Shown piece by piece: positions 24,601 through 34,931 of a stretch of DNA of 64,000 bases. Source of the stretch: Agelas oroides (taxonomy: Eukaryota > Porifera > Demospongiae > Agelasida > Agelasidae); NCBI GenBank assembly GCA_949130485.1, contig OX422202.1, positions 4,557,292 through 4,621,291 of the forward strand, given 5' to 3'. The position numbers and the translations under genes were made by a program. The number at the start of each line of letters is the position of its first letter. Position 1 is the stretch's first letter. A model generated the notes under the pieces. The model worked only from the letters and a program-made list of their open reading frames with translations, was not told the origin of the DNA and searched no databases.

Positions 24601-26947
24601 CAGGAAAGCCATCGCATACATGTAGGTGTTTCCACAATTCCAGGTTCACTGAAATTCAGTGCATTAAAATTCACTTGTTAAAACAGTACTGTGCTTATCA
24701 ATGTTATGCCCCCCCCCCACTTTATGGGCAGAGGAAGGACATTATAGAGGAAAGTGAAAGGCTGCCTCTATAGTCATGAATTTCATTACCTCTGAAGACG
24801 TCTTGAATATGGCAATTTTCTCTGCATACTGCGTAGTTACACTGTATGTGTCAAATCCCCAGTTATCCCCCAACCATCTACAACGGGATTTGATTTAGGG
24901 GATGCCCTGTATGCTGGGGCAATTGATCTGGTTCAGAAACAGAGCAGCCAACTCATTGAGCTGGAAGGCTTGCGTACATGTACTTTGAACTTTGTATTCT
25001 TATATTCTTGTTGCCAAACAATTCAATCTGTATTGCATAACATTCAATCTGTGTTGCAAAACCATTCAATCCGTGTTGCAAAACCATTCAATCTGTGTTG
25101 CAAAACCATTCAATCTGTATTGCAAAACCATTCAATCTGTATTGCAAAACCATTCAATCTGTATTGCAAAACCATTCAATCTGTATTGCAAAACCATTCA
25201 ATCTGTATTGCAAAACCATTTGATGTGCGTTGCAAAACCATTTGATGTGCGTTGCAAAACCATTCAATCTGTATTACAAAACCATTCAATCTGCATTGCA
25301 AAACCATTCAATCTGCATTGCAAAACCATTCAATCTGCATTGCAAAATCATTCAATCTGCATTGCAAAACCATTTGATGTGCGTTGCAAAACAAATCAAT
25401 CTGTATTACAAAACCATTCAATCTGTGTTGCCAAACCATTCGATCCTTAATTAATTAATTAGCAACTTAATTATCCATTAAAGACTATTGCTGAAACAAA
25501 CAGTATGCCATATTAGCATCCCATATCGTACATTGCAGTTCCAAGACAGTAACTCCATAGAAAAAATTCCACAGCTCAGCTGCAATTTGAATCCAAGACC
25601 TTCCGATTAATAGTCAGATACTCTTACCACTAAGCCACTTGGACCCCTAGGCAGAGGAGTGGAACACCAGCTATGTAAGTAGCACGTTGCCTAGAGGTCT
25701 CATAGATCCAATCCAGCTGGATCCTGGATGATTTATTTCTTACTCTCTCAGAACATCGTTATTTATGAGCACATACTGTTGCCTACAGTAACAATAAACC
25801 TTGTCTTCAGCCATGGTTAAGGCTATTAGGATTACTAGGACACCAAAGTGTGTCACAACTGGGTTGCTTAGTCCAGCCAGCTCCAGTTACTCCAATGAAA
25901 ATCACTTAGAATTTAGCTAAAGCCCTAGAGCTGCTTATGTAGATTATTTTCTGCTCGTCAGCCCAGGGCTCCAAGTGGTTTACATGTAGTGGTCTTACTA
26001 GTATTCAGAATGTCAAATCCCAAGAATTTTTCTGTGGATTTACTTCTCACTTTATTGGAACAACATCATTTTGTATGCACACAGTCTAGTTTTGCATATT
26101 CCCACTTAGTCTGTGTACAAGTTTCCTCCTAGATTTGTATCCACAAATGCAAGGCTTCATGTGGGGGTGGGGGTCATTCTTGCCAGAATCTTCCCCCATC
26201 CCCTCTCCCTTAGATTGGAACTTCAAACTTTCATGTCATCACCAGTAAAACGTGGTAACCAGGTCATTTATTGCAAAGATCTATGATTCAAAAAATTTTA
26301 GAGCCCCTTTTGTAGTTAGCTTGCAATGCACATTAACATAAGGGGTTGATTTTGTCTGTTTTCAGGCTTCACACAGTCTCACCACCCACAGTACAAAGTG
26401 TGCATTTCATAGTGCAAGCAATGAACACTATGTGAGGCCTGGGAACAAGGCTAGTCCAAATAACATGCAACGTTCACTCCCTCTTATTTAAATGAACTCT
26501 TGCCAATTATAATGCAATGCTCTAGCCTTGTTTAGCTTTTTGTCACTTGTAGAGCCTGGGAATGAGGCTAGCAATGCTCCATTATGTTATGCATTCACCT
26601 AGATTTATGTGTATTCTTTGGTATTACCACAGGATGGAGTAGCCTCTCCTGATGATGTTGATGCAGCTATTTCCCAGGGACTTGGTATGAGGTACTCCTT
26701 CATGGGTCCTTTTGAAACAATGCATCTTAATGCTGATGGAATTAAAGACTACTGTACGAAATATGGTGCAAACATACTTGCTGTGTGCGACAGTCAATGT
26801 CCTTCCCGACCTCTCAGTGGGTTGACCTTGGATGTAGTTAAAGAAGCCATGGAAAAGAAGATACCGGTTGAGCAGTTGAATGCAAGAAGGAAATGGAGAG
26901 ACAGCCGATTGGCAGCCCTGGCCATTCACCAGAAAGATATGACCTGA
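15677..26947 (+). CDS. CRYL1: Lambda-crystallin / L-gulonate 3-dehydrogenase homologue
   Basis: This is an NAD-dependent cytosolic dehydrogenase of the 3-hydroxyacyl-CoA dehydrogenase superfamily; CRYL1 oxidises L-gulonate in the glucuronate pathway. Six exons with matching phases: 15677-15711, 16248-16275, 17513-17719, 18119-18280, 19537-19731, 26633-26947 (stop), giving 313 residues against 319 in human. The spliced start reads MESNRKVAIVGSGIIGRCW, with the GxGxxG nucleotide-binding turn formed across the first intron. Later landmarks are VALFDVSDQQ, LASSTSCILPS, the catalytic HPVNPPHYIPLVE segment (His and Glu), KKEVNGFIVNRLQYALI, and GLGMRYSFMGPFETMHLNA. The frame is intact, with no stop or missing core residue. 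The last intron is about 6.9 kb and full of repeats. A MITE lies directly upstream of exon 1, so the promoter is probably within or next to it. Confidence 0.96.
16560..17310 (-). pseudogene. Retroelement reverse transcriptase relic
   Basis: In the minus strand of a CRYL1 intron, 16861-16556 encodes an RT fingers/palm fragment: QLCAGHQSGCEAAVLAIHKV followed by VIVIDVSTLNMNAQAAHL, which aligns in memory with the VDASNAFNxLNRxxAL motif A of an RT family common in cnidarian and sponge genomes. The upstream block (to about 17310) has GLDAAAWKYVCNSFK-like sequence with several stops. It is dead and truncated. The exact retroelement class is uncertain. Confidence 0.6.
17889..18040 (+). mobile_element. 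tRNA-derived SINE
   Basis: TAGCTCAGTGGTTAGAGCA (17961-17979) is a near-canonical RNA polymerase III A box, and GGTTTTGGTTCCTGG (18004-18018) a diverged B box, with tRNA-like spacing. Its 5' flank (CACCTGTGCAGTAATATAGA) matches that of the copy at 31653-31800, so both belong to one family. It does not fold as an intact tRNA. Confidence 0.6.
18648..19052. mobile_element. MITE of the TAGCCTCGTTCCC family in CRYL1 intron
   Basis: Ends TAGCCTCGTTCCGCCGTTCC and TGGCTTGGGTACAAGGCTA are imperfect inverted repeats; subterminal AGGCCTGGGAGAAAGAGTCA and TGACTCTTTCTCCCAGGCCT are also inverted. The central block (GTTGATCAGCCTCGAGTCTA to ACCTCGAGATACTTCGTCGG) is the reverse of the centre of the 15248-15598 copy. 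Confidence 0.8.
19233..19345. repeat. 45-bp tandem repeat, 2.5 copies
   Basis: The unit GTGGTGCAATCTTACCCAAC followed by CTGTTATTACATGACATCAT recurs at 19233, 19278 and 19323. Confidence 0.9.
19749..20543. mobile_element. MITE with a minisatellite made of its own terminus
   Basis: The left end TAGCCTCGTTCCTAGGTCCT begins 18 bp after the donor of CRYL1 exon 19537-19731. The right end is TCTGGGAATGAGGCTA (20528-20543). From about 20083 the element contains some two dozen tandem copies of a 15-19-bp unit, GCCTCATTCCCAGGCTCCA with variants ending AGGCCT, which is the terminal motif of the family itself. Confidence 0.75.
21190..21575. repeat. Direct duplication of about 120-bp blocks
   Basis: 21190-21315 and 21452-21570 share AACTAATGTGTT, TTACTGAGAGGCCTTTGCTA, CATGCTGGTCTT and GTGTACTTGTAGCCA in the same order. 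They lie immediately beside the Penelope relic at 21625. Confidence 0.7.
21625..22196 (-). mobile_element. Penelope-like element relic with inverted terminal copies
   Basis: Arms 21625-21751 and 22062-22196 are inverted copies (about 85% alike by eye), each with GCAGATGGGCCCTGAAGAAG on one strand, a stem-loop (GACTACAGTACTGTAGTC in one arm) and an AAAA motif, as in Penelope pseudo-LTR ends. Between them the minus strand near 22000-21800 reads WEETSVVGQATNNTTLLIKE and PHSQLINKDTGC, resembling the C-terminal end of the GIY-YIG nuclease of Penelope elements. The rest of the element is gone. Confidence 0.6.
23367..23525 (-). promoter_or_regulatory. TATA-containing promoter-like module with fold-back (copy 1)
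   Basis: On the minus strand, a fold-back (AGAAACCCTCGGGCCC, about 23452, against GGGCCCTCGGGTTTCT, about 23521) is followed by CTAACTTATTTAGAGTACAG, then GCTATAAATACG (about 23390), then a frame opening with ATG at 23369 (MDISELFSDSV, later VERR). The same ordered features recur at 55257-55094. The TATA-to-ATG distance (about 15 nt) is too short for the ATG to be a normal start, so the start codon is uncertain. Confidence 0.45.
24003..25520. mobile_element. TIR element with 21-bp satellite arms (1.5 kb)
   Basis: Left end: ATGGCACACTGTTTGTTTCA, then GATAATTAAGTTGTTAATTA, then GAATGGTTTTGCAA repeats. Right end: the same in reverse, AACCATTCGATCCTTAATTA and AAACAAACAGTATGCCAT. The right arm carries about 20 tandem copies of AACCATTCAATCTGTATTGC (21-bp period, 25013-25445); the left arm carries five or six in reverse orientation (24075-24180). 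No transposase is seen. It lies in the last CRYL1 intron. Confidence 0.7.
25013..25445. repeat. 21-bp satellite array
   Basis: About 20 head-to-tail copies of AAACCATTCAATCTGTATTGC, with TTTGATGTGCG variants at 25218, 25239 and 25371. Because 21 is a multiple of three the array stays open in several frames; these frames are not genes. Confidence 0.95.
25580..25655 (-). mobile_element. tRNA-derived SINE head
   Basis: On the minus strand GTGGCTTAGTGGTAAGAGTA (A box) and GGTCTTGGATTCAAATTGC (B box) are in the right order and spacing. Element ends are not clear. Confidence 0.5.
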
Positions 26948-27268
26948 GCAAGTGTACTGAAGTACACTGTAACATATGTATATCTTGTGTGTTTATATCG
27001 TGCACCTTATTGTTGTAGTGATATTGTTGCACTATAACCTTTTAGTGTGTAATTCGTAACAAAATAGTACATGCAGTAGCAGTTTATGGCTTATGGATCT
27101 TCATACAGAGCACTTTTGAAGTCTGTGTTTCTGAAGCTATGTGCTGTAACCAATGGACTCAGTCCACTGTGTTAGTGAATTACTTGATTCTCTTGGCCAC
27201 TTGCACCAAACTTGTAGCCATCTGCAAAAAAAGTCATGTCACCATGTTGACATGTCATGTTAGCTACA

Positions 27269-27434
27269 CAGTGCTCAGTAATCTCAGAATGAGACAACCC
27301 TGGTACACAGTGATCTCAGAATGAGACAACCCTGGTACACAGTGCTCAGAATGAGACAACCCTGGTACACAGTGATCTCAGATTGAGACAACCCTGGTAC
27401 ATAGTGATCTCAGAATGAGACAACCTTGGTACAA
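27269..27434. repeat. 34-bp tandem repeat, about 5 copies
   Basis: The unit CAGTGATCTCAGAATGAGAC followed by AACCCTGGTACA repeats with small deletions. Confidence 0.9.
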
Positions 27435-28109
27435 GTGTGTTGTTCTCACATTTGTTGTTAGATGTAGCATTGATCTGAGTCTCACCTGATGTCCAAATTG
27501 GTCAAGCTGCCTGCTGTGTTCATTTTGTGGACTCGTTGAGTGTAGACAGAGACCCAGAAGAACAATAGTAATGTACACATACTGACAAACAGACTACAGT
27601 ATCAAAAATGCACAGAGTGAGTTTTATATTAGGGTCTACTATATGTTTCGGCAGGATTACCAAAACAACAACAACAATTAAGCCATATCAGGAGAAGCTG
27701 GAGGTGCATGGTTAGTGAAAGTATTTGCTCAGAGAATGTGCTTGTACAGTCACTTCACCCAGGCCCATGTTCCTGTCTGTAGGGGATCTCCATTTTACCA
27801 TACTGGTGGCAGCTCTGAGAAAGTGATACACTTTAAAAATCTTAGCAACCTAGCATGATGCCTCGGCCAATTATGCCTGGGGACAGTCCGATCATTGAAG
27901 TACTGTATAGATATAGCTATGTTCTGCTTGCCATTATAATTTTTTTTTTGTGCTGCTGTGGTACGACACTGAAAGTAAGCGTATCGTTTTCTTAGAGGTC
28001 ATTATAGTTAGGCCATGTATTCAAGTGAGAGAGAGAATAAATGGGACTGGCTGAGGCCTCTAGCCTGTCTGCTGTGAGCAGCTTCCTTTAGCTCCTACTA
28101 TGTGGGTCC

Positions 28110-28200
28110 ATTGCATGGCTTTGTTGTAGTGGTAAGAGTGTTCAAATGCTATCTATTTGGAAGGTCCTGGGTTTGATTTCCAGCTGGATTTTTCGGCCGA
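28110..28200 (+). mobile_element. tRNA-derived SINE head (degenerate)
   Basis: TTGTTGTAGTGGTAAGAGTG and GGTCCTGGGTTTGATTTCC resemble pol III A and B boxes with tRNA-like spacing. Confidence 0.45.
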
Positions 28201-29015
28201 CTTAATTCTCTCTCTCCAAACTCACTAGGTAAGTATGTAATTGTTAGGACATGTAATAAGTACTTGATAGACTAGTAGCGGACAAACATTTGTGCCTACT
28301 GACATATCCATGCACTCACACATCACAAGTGCAACAGTTTTGCTACAAGCACCTTAAGAAATGATGGATACCTGCTTCAGTTGTCACTCCCTAATGTACA
28401 TCCTGCAACCTTATGACGACCAGCACTTGCAAGGTTAACAACCAACCTGTTTAAACAATTAGGATCACATACCAATTGTAGCTGTGGGTTGCAGTGGTAA
28501 CCAATACAATCTAAAAAACAAGCAGATGATAATGCAGTTTCCAGTTGAATCTGGGCTCTTAAGTTAATTTCTGGTTCTGATAGACTGTGTACATCCTGAT
28601 AGTAGAAGTTGCGCTTATGTACAGCAAAACTAATGGACAGCTGAGTGATACAGAGTTGTGCTAATTAGGTTCCCCACTTGAGACAGACAAGGTGGTTGGC
28701 GGATGCAAGAGATTCATGCCATGATGGAAGTGTAGATATGTATGGAGGAGTAGGAAAGAATCCTGCCATAATCATCTTATAGCATCATTGGCAATTGCAT
28801 TCATTTCAGAAATTGTAACAGAATTTTGGCTGCAATGCAACCACTGCATTGGTAAGTCTTCATTGCATTGTCAGGTATAGTGATTATTAATAGTGAAGTC
28901 AACACTCATGCTATTGTTTGAAGGCATTTGTGCTCTAAACTGCTATAACCAAGATTGTATGTGAGGTAGGTTATGATTATGTAGTTTGAACTTGTGTACT
29001 TGGTTCTTGGTACAT

Positions 29016-29127
29016 AGCTATGCTGCTTTTGGAGTGTTAAAACTGTTAAGAGGATCCTAGGAAAGTAGCTATGCTGCTTTTGGAGTGTTAAAACTGTTGA
29101 GAAGATCCTAGGAAAGTAGCTATGCTG
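29016..29127. repeat. 51-bp tandem duplication
   Basis: GCTATGCTGCTTTTGGAGTG followed by TTAAAACTGTTAAGAGGATC occurs twice in tandem, with the start of a third copy at about 29118. Confidence 0.85.
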
Positions 29128-29143
29128 CCCTTTCACAACACAG

Positions 29144-29262
29144 AAAACACTAGAGGATGTCCAGAGAGATCTACTACAGCATACTTCTTCTGTTGATGTT
29201 GATTATGCACATGAGTCCAAGTGCAGCTATTCAGCATATACAGCTGAACACTGGAGTGTCAT
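29144..29262 (+). CDS. Candidate orphan exon (unrecognised)
   Basis: After a CACAG acceptor at 29143 the frame KTLEDVQRDLLQHTSSVDVD runs open for about 40 codons and ends near a weak donor before a TGA. The composition looks coding. It could be an upstream exon of the CUB gene or chance. No family is recognised. Confidence 0.2.
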
Positions 29263-29936
29263 GTGATGTGCCACTTGGAATACCAGCAAAGTAAGAGGCA
29301 AGCAGTATCAGTTTTCCTCCCTTAGATGCAAAAGAAATGGAATAAAGCCTTTACTGTTTTCAACAGTGTGGGATGCAGCAGAAGGTATCTTACAGAGCTC
29401 TTCCAGACAGAGCAAGCAAACATATAATACTAATATACCATGCATACCCTGTTTATCAAATGCAATTGTTTGAAAGCAAAACCTTTCTGTCTGCTGTGGC
29501 TGCCTATATACGTTGTTCATACATGATATTATGCCAGTATTCAATAGCATTCTGAATGCTGCAACATCTCAGTTTACCTACATAGCTTACCACAGATTCT
29601 GTGGTAAGCTACATCACACAGATGCATTATTGCTCATGCGACATTAGAGCAGAAAACTTAGGAATGGAAACAGCTATTGTTATAGTTTTGATTGGCACTT
29701 GTGCATTAACCAGAACTGACGTTCATCTCACTAAACAGAAGGGCCCAGAATCACTATTTTGAGCACTAATTTGTGTTCAAATGATGTGATTTCTATTTTA
29801 GTACCATAGAGTGTTGTGGATGTGAGGGTGTCAGAGGTGAAACCAAATAATTTATTTAGCAGTCAGCTAAATGGGTGGAGCAGATCATGACAGTTATATA
29901 AAATGAGTTACTAGTTTGAGGCTCACTTGCAGTAAC

Positions 29937-29966
29937 TTGGGGGTGGGGGGGGGGGGGGGGGGGGGG
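29937..29966. repeat. Poly-G tract
   Basis: About 27 G in 30 bases, a likely slippage and assembly-error site. Confidence 0.9.
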
Positions 29967-31552
29967 ACAGTTATATACTACGTATGAAGGGTGCATGTGT
30001 GTGGGTGTGCACACCGTATTTATGCAAATAAAAGAGGATCCAACCCAGCACAAGAAATTCAATTCTGAGAATTTAGGGGTGGATCCAACTTAGCTCAAAC
30101 CACCACTACAGTTGATCTAATTTAATGCAATACCAGGAAGGAAGCCTCTCAGTTGTCCCAGTGGTTTATTTTGTGGCAATAAAGGGAAGCTATCCCATAA
30201 ATGTTCTACTTTGGCATTTGTAAGACTTTCCATATTGTTGCAGCTGCTACTAGCTATCAAGAACGTCACTTCTATACAAGAATGAGAACTGAAGGCCAGC
30301 AACTTTTTGCATTTCTGTTTTGACCAAGAATTTTCCTGTTTTAATCCATTGCAACACATGATCTAATCTAAAGCAAGGAATTCAATTCCTGGAATTTATA
30401 GGTGGATCTAACTTAACACATGTCTACTCAAACTATTTAATTTGCATGCGCTTTATTTGAATGTATACTGTATGCATTTGTATGTGTTACGTATAGGTAT
30501 AATATCCACTAGCAATCAGGAGTATGTTGAATGGTTTTGTATATACATGGTACCATAGAGAATTGTAGGATGGTGAGGGTGTGAGAGTTGAAGCTCAGAG
30601 TAAAAATATACACCAAGCATGACCACTAAATGAGTTATGTATTGAGTAGTTAGCAGTCATGCTTGGCTTCACTTCTAGCCACTTTGAGCTTCAATTCCCA
30701 CACTCAACCAACTCGTAATTCTCTGTTTTGTAACTTCAAAGATATTGTATGTTATCTCACCTCTGCACATGCATGGTATCCTACTTTAGAACTGTAGCTG
30801 GTTAATTGAGGCAGTGTGTACTGATAGCCTTGATAGGGTGTAATGTGGTAAGATAAACTCCTCTTAGACTATCTACAAAGCAAGTTTTTACAACAAAGGT
30901 CTTGATTCATCAGCAATCAAACAAATAGCACGTAACTTTTACTCATACACTACAGCTTGGTAACTTGTTTATGGCCCTCACATGTATTTGAATAATTTCA
31001 GCAAATTCATGAAACAATTTGTATCAATTCTCAACCTATTTTAGTACTTGTAAAGCAACACTCACTAAATATTTACTGTTTCTGTGTCCAGTGATTTATT
31101 TATTTTTACTGCAGAGCAGCATTATCCTAGCTACATAGCAGTGGGTGAGAGAATCTGATCAGTTGTACTTGTGCCAACAAGTGTAACAGTCAATTAATTG
31201 TAGATATGGAAGTTTTAAGGTGTTTTGCCAGGTTATCACAATAATTAAAGCACTTGTAGCAGAGAGACAATACAGGGCGTGTGGAGTTAAGTCAAAACAA
31301 TCACAGATCAAATGAACGAATTAACAAATCTTCATCCATTCTAGTTATAGTGCTTGCCTTTCCCACATAGTCACACAGTCTCGTTACCATAGTGATGTGG
31401 CTAATTGTCATCAAGTTTCCATAGCTACAGAATTTTTAAAATTCCACATTTTTGTTATCATTAACATACCACAGATACCACTGTCCACGTACACACACAG
31501 CACATACATGTGCTTTATCACTACACTAGAGAGAGGGATTGTTGGCTTTCAG

Positions 31553-34500
31553 ACCACACAGCGGGAAGCAGTTGTCCTCAGAAGACCCTGTCCTACTTGT
31601 TTTCCTGAGTAAGTAATACCAGTAGTAAATATCTCTCCTTTGGTAGGTGTACAAGTGAAGCATTTAGTACCACCTGTGCATGTATATGAAGAACTGTGAA
31701 GGGTGCAGATAGGTGCCTGGTGGTTTCAGCTCAGTGGTCAGACCATTGGTAGTTCAAGCAAAGTGCCCTGGGTTTGATTGCCAATGACCATGCCCTGGCT
31801 TCCTGTAAGCCTAATACCACCTGTCATGTGAAACCATGTAATGTACCTTGGTCACAGGGTAAAGACAGTTACAACCACACAGGAAGTTCCACAGTATGGA
31901 GATGTCTGTTCACTTCAGAAAATCTGGAGGAATCCTCGCATAGTAAAAGAAACCGCTCCAGGTTTGGACTTTTAATCTAGTTAGGCAAGTAGCATTCCGG
32001 GTTAGTCATACACAAACGAATGATGCAATGTGACAGTACCATTAGTGCTTGTAACTGCATTCAAAGGTAGTGTTGACAGTCTGAATTTGGTGATATTGTT
32101 TCTGCATTACAACTGTGCTGAAGAACTTACAATTTGGATCATTATTGGAGTTCTGAAGCAGTTTTGATGTTTTATTACTGAACGTATCCATAATTTTTTG
32201 TTGATATTGTGCTAAGGTATCAGGATTGTCACAACACCTGGATTACTCCAAAAACGAAAGTACCCCAACCGTATTCTTTGCATTTGGAACATCACATGCA
32301 GTGGGGAAGATATGATGTATTTCAACATGTCACAACATGATAGTCAAGGTGATGATAAAATAGTAGATTATCAGTATTCGATTGTGTGCTACATGAGTGT
32401 ATGCATGATGCCATAGGCGCCTGCAGAGCTGTGTGGGTACCTGGGCAAGACTTGGCTACGCCGCATTTGATCCGCAATTGCGGAAAGCGTATTTTGTCAC
32501 TACACTGCATGCTATACATACGTCTGTGCGTGCCTCACCTGTCCAGGAAAATTACATATCTTGTGATAGTTTCTGGGACCAATGCCTCTCCAGTCTCTGT
32601 CTCTCATCATGAAAGTCCATCACATTTTTTTGCCATGGTTGGTGACCACGTGTCTTCGCGTCCGGTCCTCTTGATATGAGTACGCATGATTCGAAATAAC
32701 CCGGGCAATGTCTGGGTATGCCAGGGCCTGCAGGCGCCTATGCATGATGTTACAGCAGTAACTAGCTAAGCTGTGAAGCAACAGGAGCGACTCAGTTGCT
32801 TCCCGTATCATTAGGTCAAGATGAAGAGAGCAGTCCACTATGTCCAGACTACATACAGGTATGAATGTAAGGAGCTGTTGGAAGCAAAAACTGGGGTGGT
32901 GGAAAGAGGGGGATAGTCTCAATATGATTAAAAAGCTTAGGCCCCAGCAGTCTAGATCTGTGAATCTGGCCAATGTATGTAACAAGCACTTGAACTTCTT
33001 GGGCATGGGTTGAGCACACTTGTTATCTATTGAGTAAAGATCCATAACGTCCAATCAGACAGTGTAATAGTTCCTTGAGTTTTTAGCCATGTAGCAAAAT
33101 TCACAAAATTCAATTGTTAATTCTGAAGCAGTTTAGTAAACGTTTCAACCCGAGGATCTTCTTCAATACAATGATAAAAAGCATGACCTACTCGCTATAT
33201 ATAATCTACAGGCGATCTCATAACTAATGAAACAATTGTATACAAAGGATGAGGTGACACAGAGTCTGATAAGGTGGAAACCAGACCTTCTCCAACATAT
33301 GTCCTGGGTCCAGGTTCATGTTGTGTGTTGATCGGATGTTCAAGGCCTCCTGGACCTTCCGTCTTGTGACATACTGCATGCTCTGTCTTTACTACTATCC
33401 CATTGGACCGAGTGGTCTGTCTCTATTATGTGTGCATGATGCCGTTGTTTGTGTCTCTGTTGACCTCATCACACTCTTATGTCACCTAATTCTCCTTTCT
33501 CCCTATGTGTCTTAATGTCGTGTCTCTGTAGCTTTGCTTGTGTTACATGTTACTTTATATCTGTTGCCTGTTATTTCACCTTCCTTCATTTTCACATACA
33601 ATTATTTTGTTATGTAGTTATGACATCACTTGTACATTATATATAGCGGCGAGTAGGTCACACTTTGTATTATTGTACTCAAGAAGATCCTCGGATTGAA
33701 ACGCTTACGATAACCTATTGTGATTTTTGCTATGGCTAAAAGCCAAGAACTGCTACACTGTCTGAGCACTCGTTGATATGTGCAGCATTACAAAACCAGC
33801 TAGATAAATTCAATGGGAGTTGTGTTTACTCTTAAACATTGTGTCAGTAAATCTAAACTGGATCGGATAGTAAGAGCAGAGATTGTAAACCTCCGTAACG
33901 TTACGTAAATCTATGTCAGTAAATCTAAATTATATTGGATCAGATTTTAAGAGCATGACTGATGCAATGTAAACTGGTTGGAAAAGGACTTGTGAAGAAA
34001 CAGCATTATCACACTTTAGCTATATGTCCTATGATGGTTGTTCTTACTGTTCATTGCTAACAGTGGAAGAGAGAATACATAGCTGGAACATTTTGTACAT
34101 GTGCAACAGGTATCAGCTGGTAATTGGTCTCTCCAGTCGTGTGGTGGTGTCCCACCTGACCTGCTACTAAATCAAGTGCAAAGTAATGACATGCAGGTAA
34201 TAATATTCAGCAAACATGATATAAATTAAATACACACTCAAATCAATGAAAGTATAAAGGTGTAAATGATATCTTGTTGATATTGCTGGATCCAATGCAC
34301 AGGTTATGTTTTACTCAGACAGGCGTACAAGTGGTGCAGGCTTCAGACTTGACACAACTTGTTTCCAATCAAGTGTGCTGAGGCGGCAGAATGAAGTAGC
34401 ACGTGGGAATGAGGTGAAACAACAGTGGAAGTCATCTGTACATGCACACAGGTCTAGCTCAATCTGTATACAACTGTATGTGTACAACAACTGGGTTTGA

Positions 34501-34931
34501 CGGACATACATGTATGCTTGACACATGCAGGCTAATCAGAATGAGAATTGCACAGCAATAGGGGAAACGGCACTTGCTACGGTAAATCCAATCTATAAGC
34601 AGCATCTACACATACTGTTTGTGAGAAACGATTTTGCATTTTGACCACCTGTGTGCCAGGATCACAACTGTTGTTGTTATTCATTCAGCTGGTGCCCAAC
34701 AAAATGGAACAAGAAGTGTTACAAAAGGCATTTCAGATTCACTTCCAGTTGTTTTCATTGACCGATTCATGTGCCAGGGGAGTGAGAATGTGTGCAAACA
34801 ACAACTTTGGAATGATTGCAGCACAGATACAGCACACTATCCAAGAATTGAAGCCTCTCAGTAGGGCCTGTAACCCTGTGGTAAATGAAATGGTAAAAAA
34901 GACTTTGGAATTGTTGACACAAAAGAAATGA
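31553..34931 (+). CDS. CUB-domain protein (partly resolved gene)
   Basis: CUB domains are extracellular beta-sandwich modules. Phase-consistent exons: 31553-31608, 31919-31961, 32224-32348, then 34110-34196 (or from 34083), 34303-34437, 34531-34581, 34689-34931 (stop). Exon 32224-32348 gives the CUB N-terminal half (IVTTPGLLQKRKYPNRILC, WNIT). Exons 34110-34437 give its C-terminal half (LQSCGGVPPDLLLNQVQ, MQVMFYSDRRTSGAGFRLDT, then a Cys). The remaining 100 residues are helix-rich with several Cys and match nothing I know. The phase does not join 32348 to 34110, so a middle exon carrying the usual acidic C-x-D-Y/F strand is missing from my model or lost; that interval holds a MITE and a Penelope relic. 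The 5' end and signal peptide are not found. CUB identity is fairly secure; the full gene model is not. Confidence 0.6.
31653..31800 (+). mobile_element. tRNA-derived SINE
   Basis: TTTCAGCTCAGTGGTCAGA (A box) and CCTGGGTTTGATTGCC (B box), preceded by AGTACCACCTGTGCATGTAT, which matches the 5' flank of the SINE at 17889. It lies in the intron after exon 31553-31608. Confidence 0.55.
32414..32740. mobile_element. MITE with TAGGCGCCTGCAG termini
   Basis: TAGGCGCCTGCAG at the left and CTGCAGGCGCCTA at the right are perfect inverted repeats; the outer TA may be the target duplication. The flanks (GCATGATG on both sides) are also similar. It is non-coding and sits in the unresolved interval of the CUB gene. 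Confidence 0.7.
33141..33703 (-). mobile_element. Penelope-like element relic with inverted ends
   Basis: 33141-33205 and 33636-33703 are inverted copies (ACCTACTCGC, TATATATAAT, GAGGATCTTCTT, CGTTTCAA). Between them the minus strand (about 33390-33220) reads YVTRRKVQEALNIRSTHNMN and LDPGHMLEKVWFPPY, resembling the C-terminal GIY-YIG end of Penelope proteins. The RT is absent. Confidence 0.6.

Larger units (their letters stand above)
26948..31552. other. Gene-poor stretch between CRYL1 and the CUB gene
   Basis: It contains the CRYL1 3' UTR, a 34-bp tandem repeat (27269-27434), a SINE head (28110-28200), a 51-bp duplication (29016-29127), a poly-G run (29937-29966), and one weak candidate exon (29144-29262). 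I see no other convincing exon. Confidence 0.5.

Noticed and set aside
25013..25445. Short direct repeats as a CRISPR candidate
   Set aside because: No spacers, no cas genes, eukaryotic context.
24992..25450. Long open frames of KTIQSVLQNHSIC type
   Set aside because: They are translations of the 21-bp satellite, open in several frames because the period is a multiple of three.
32620..33054. A 144-codon minus-strand frame
   Set aside because: It starts in unique sequence and runs through the right half of the MITE at 32414-32740; no domain or splice logic supports it.
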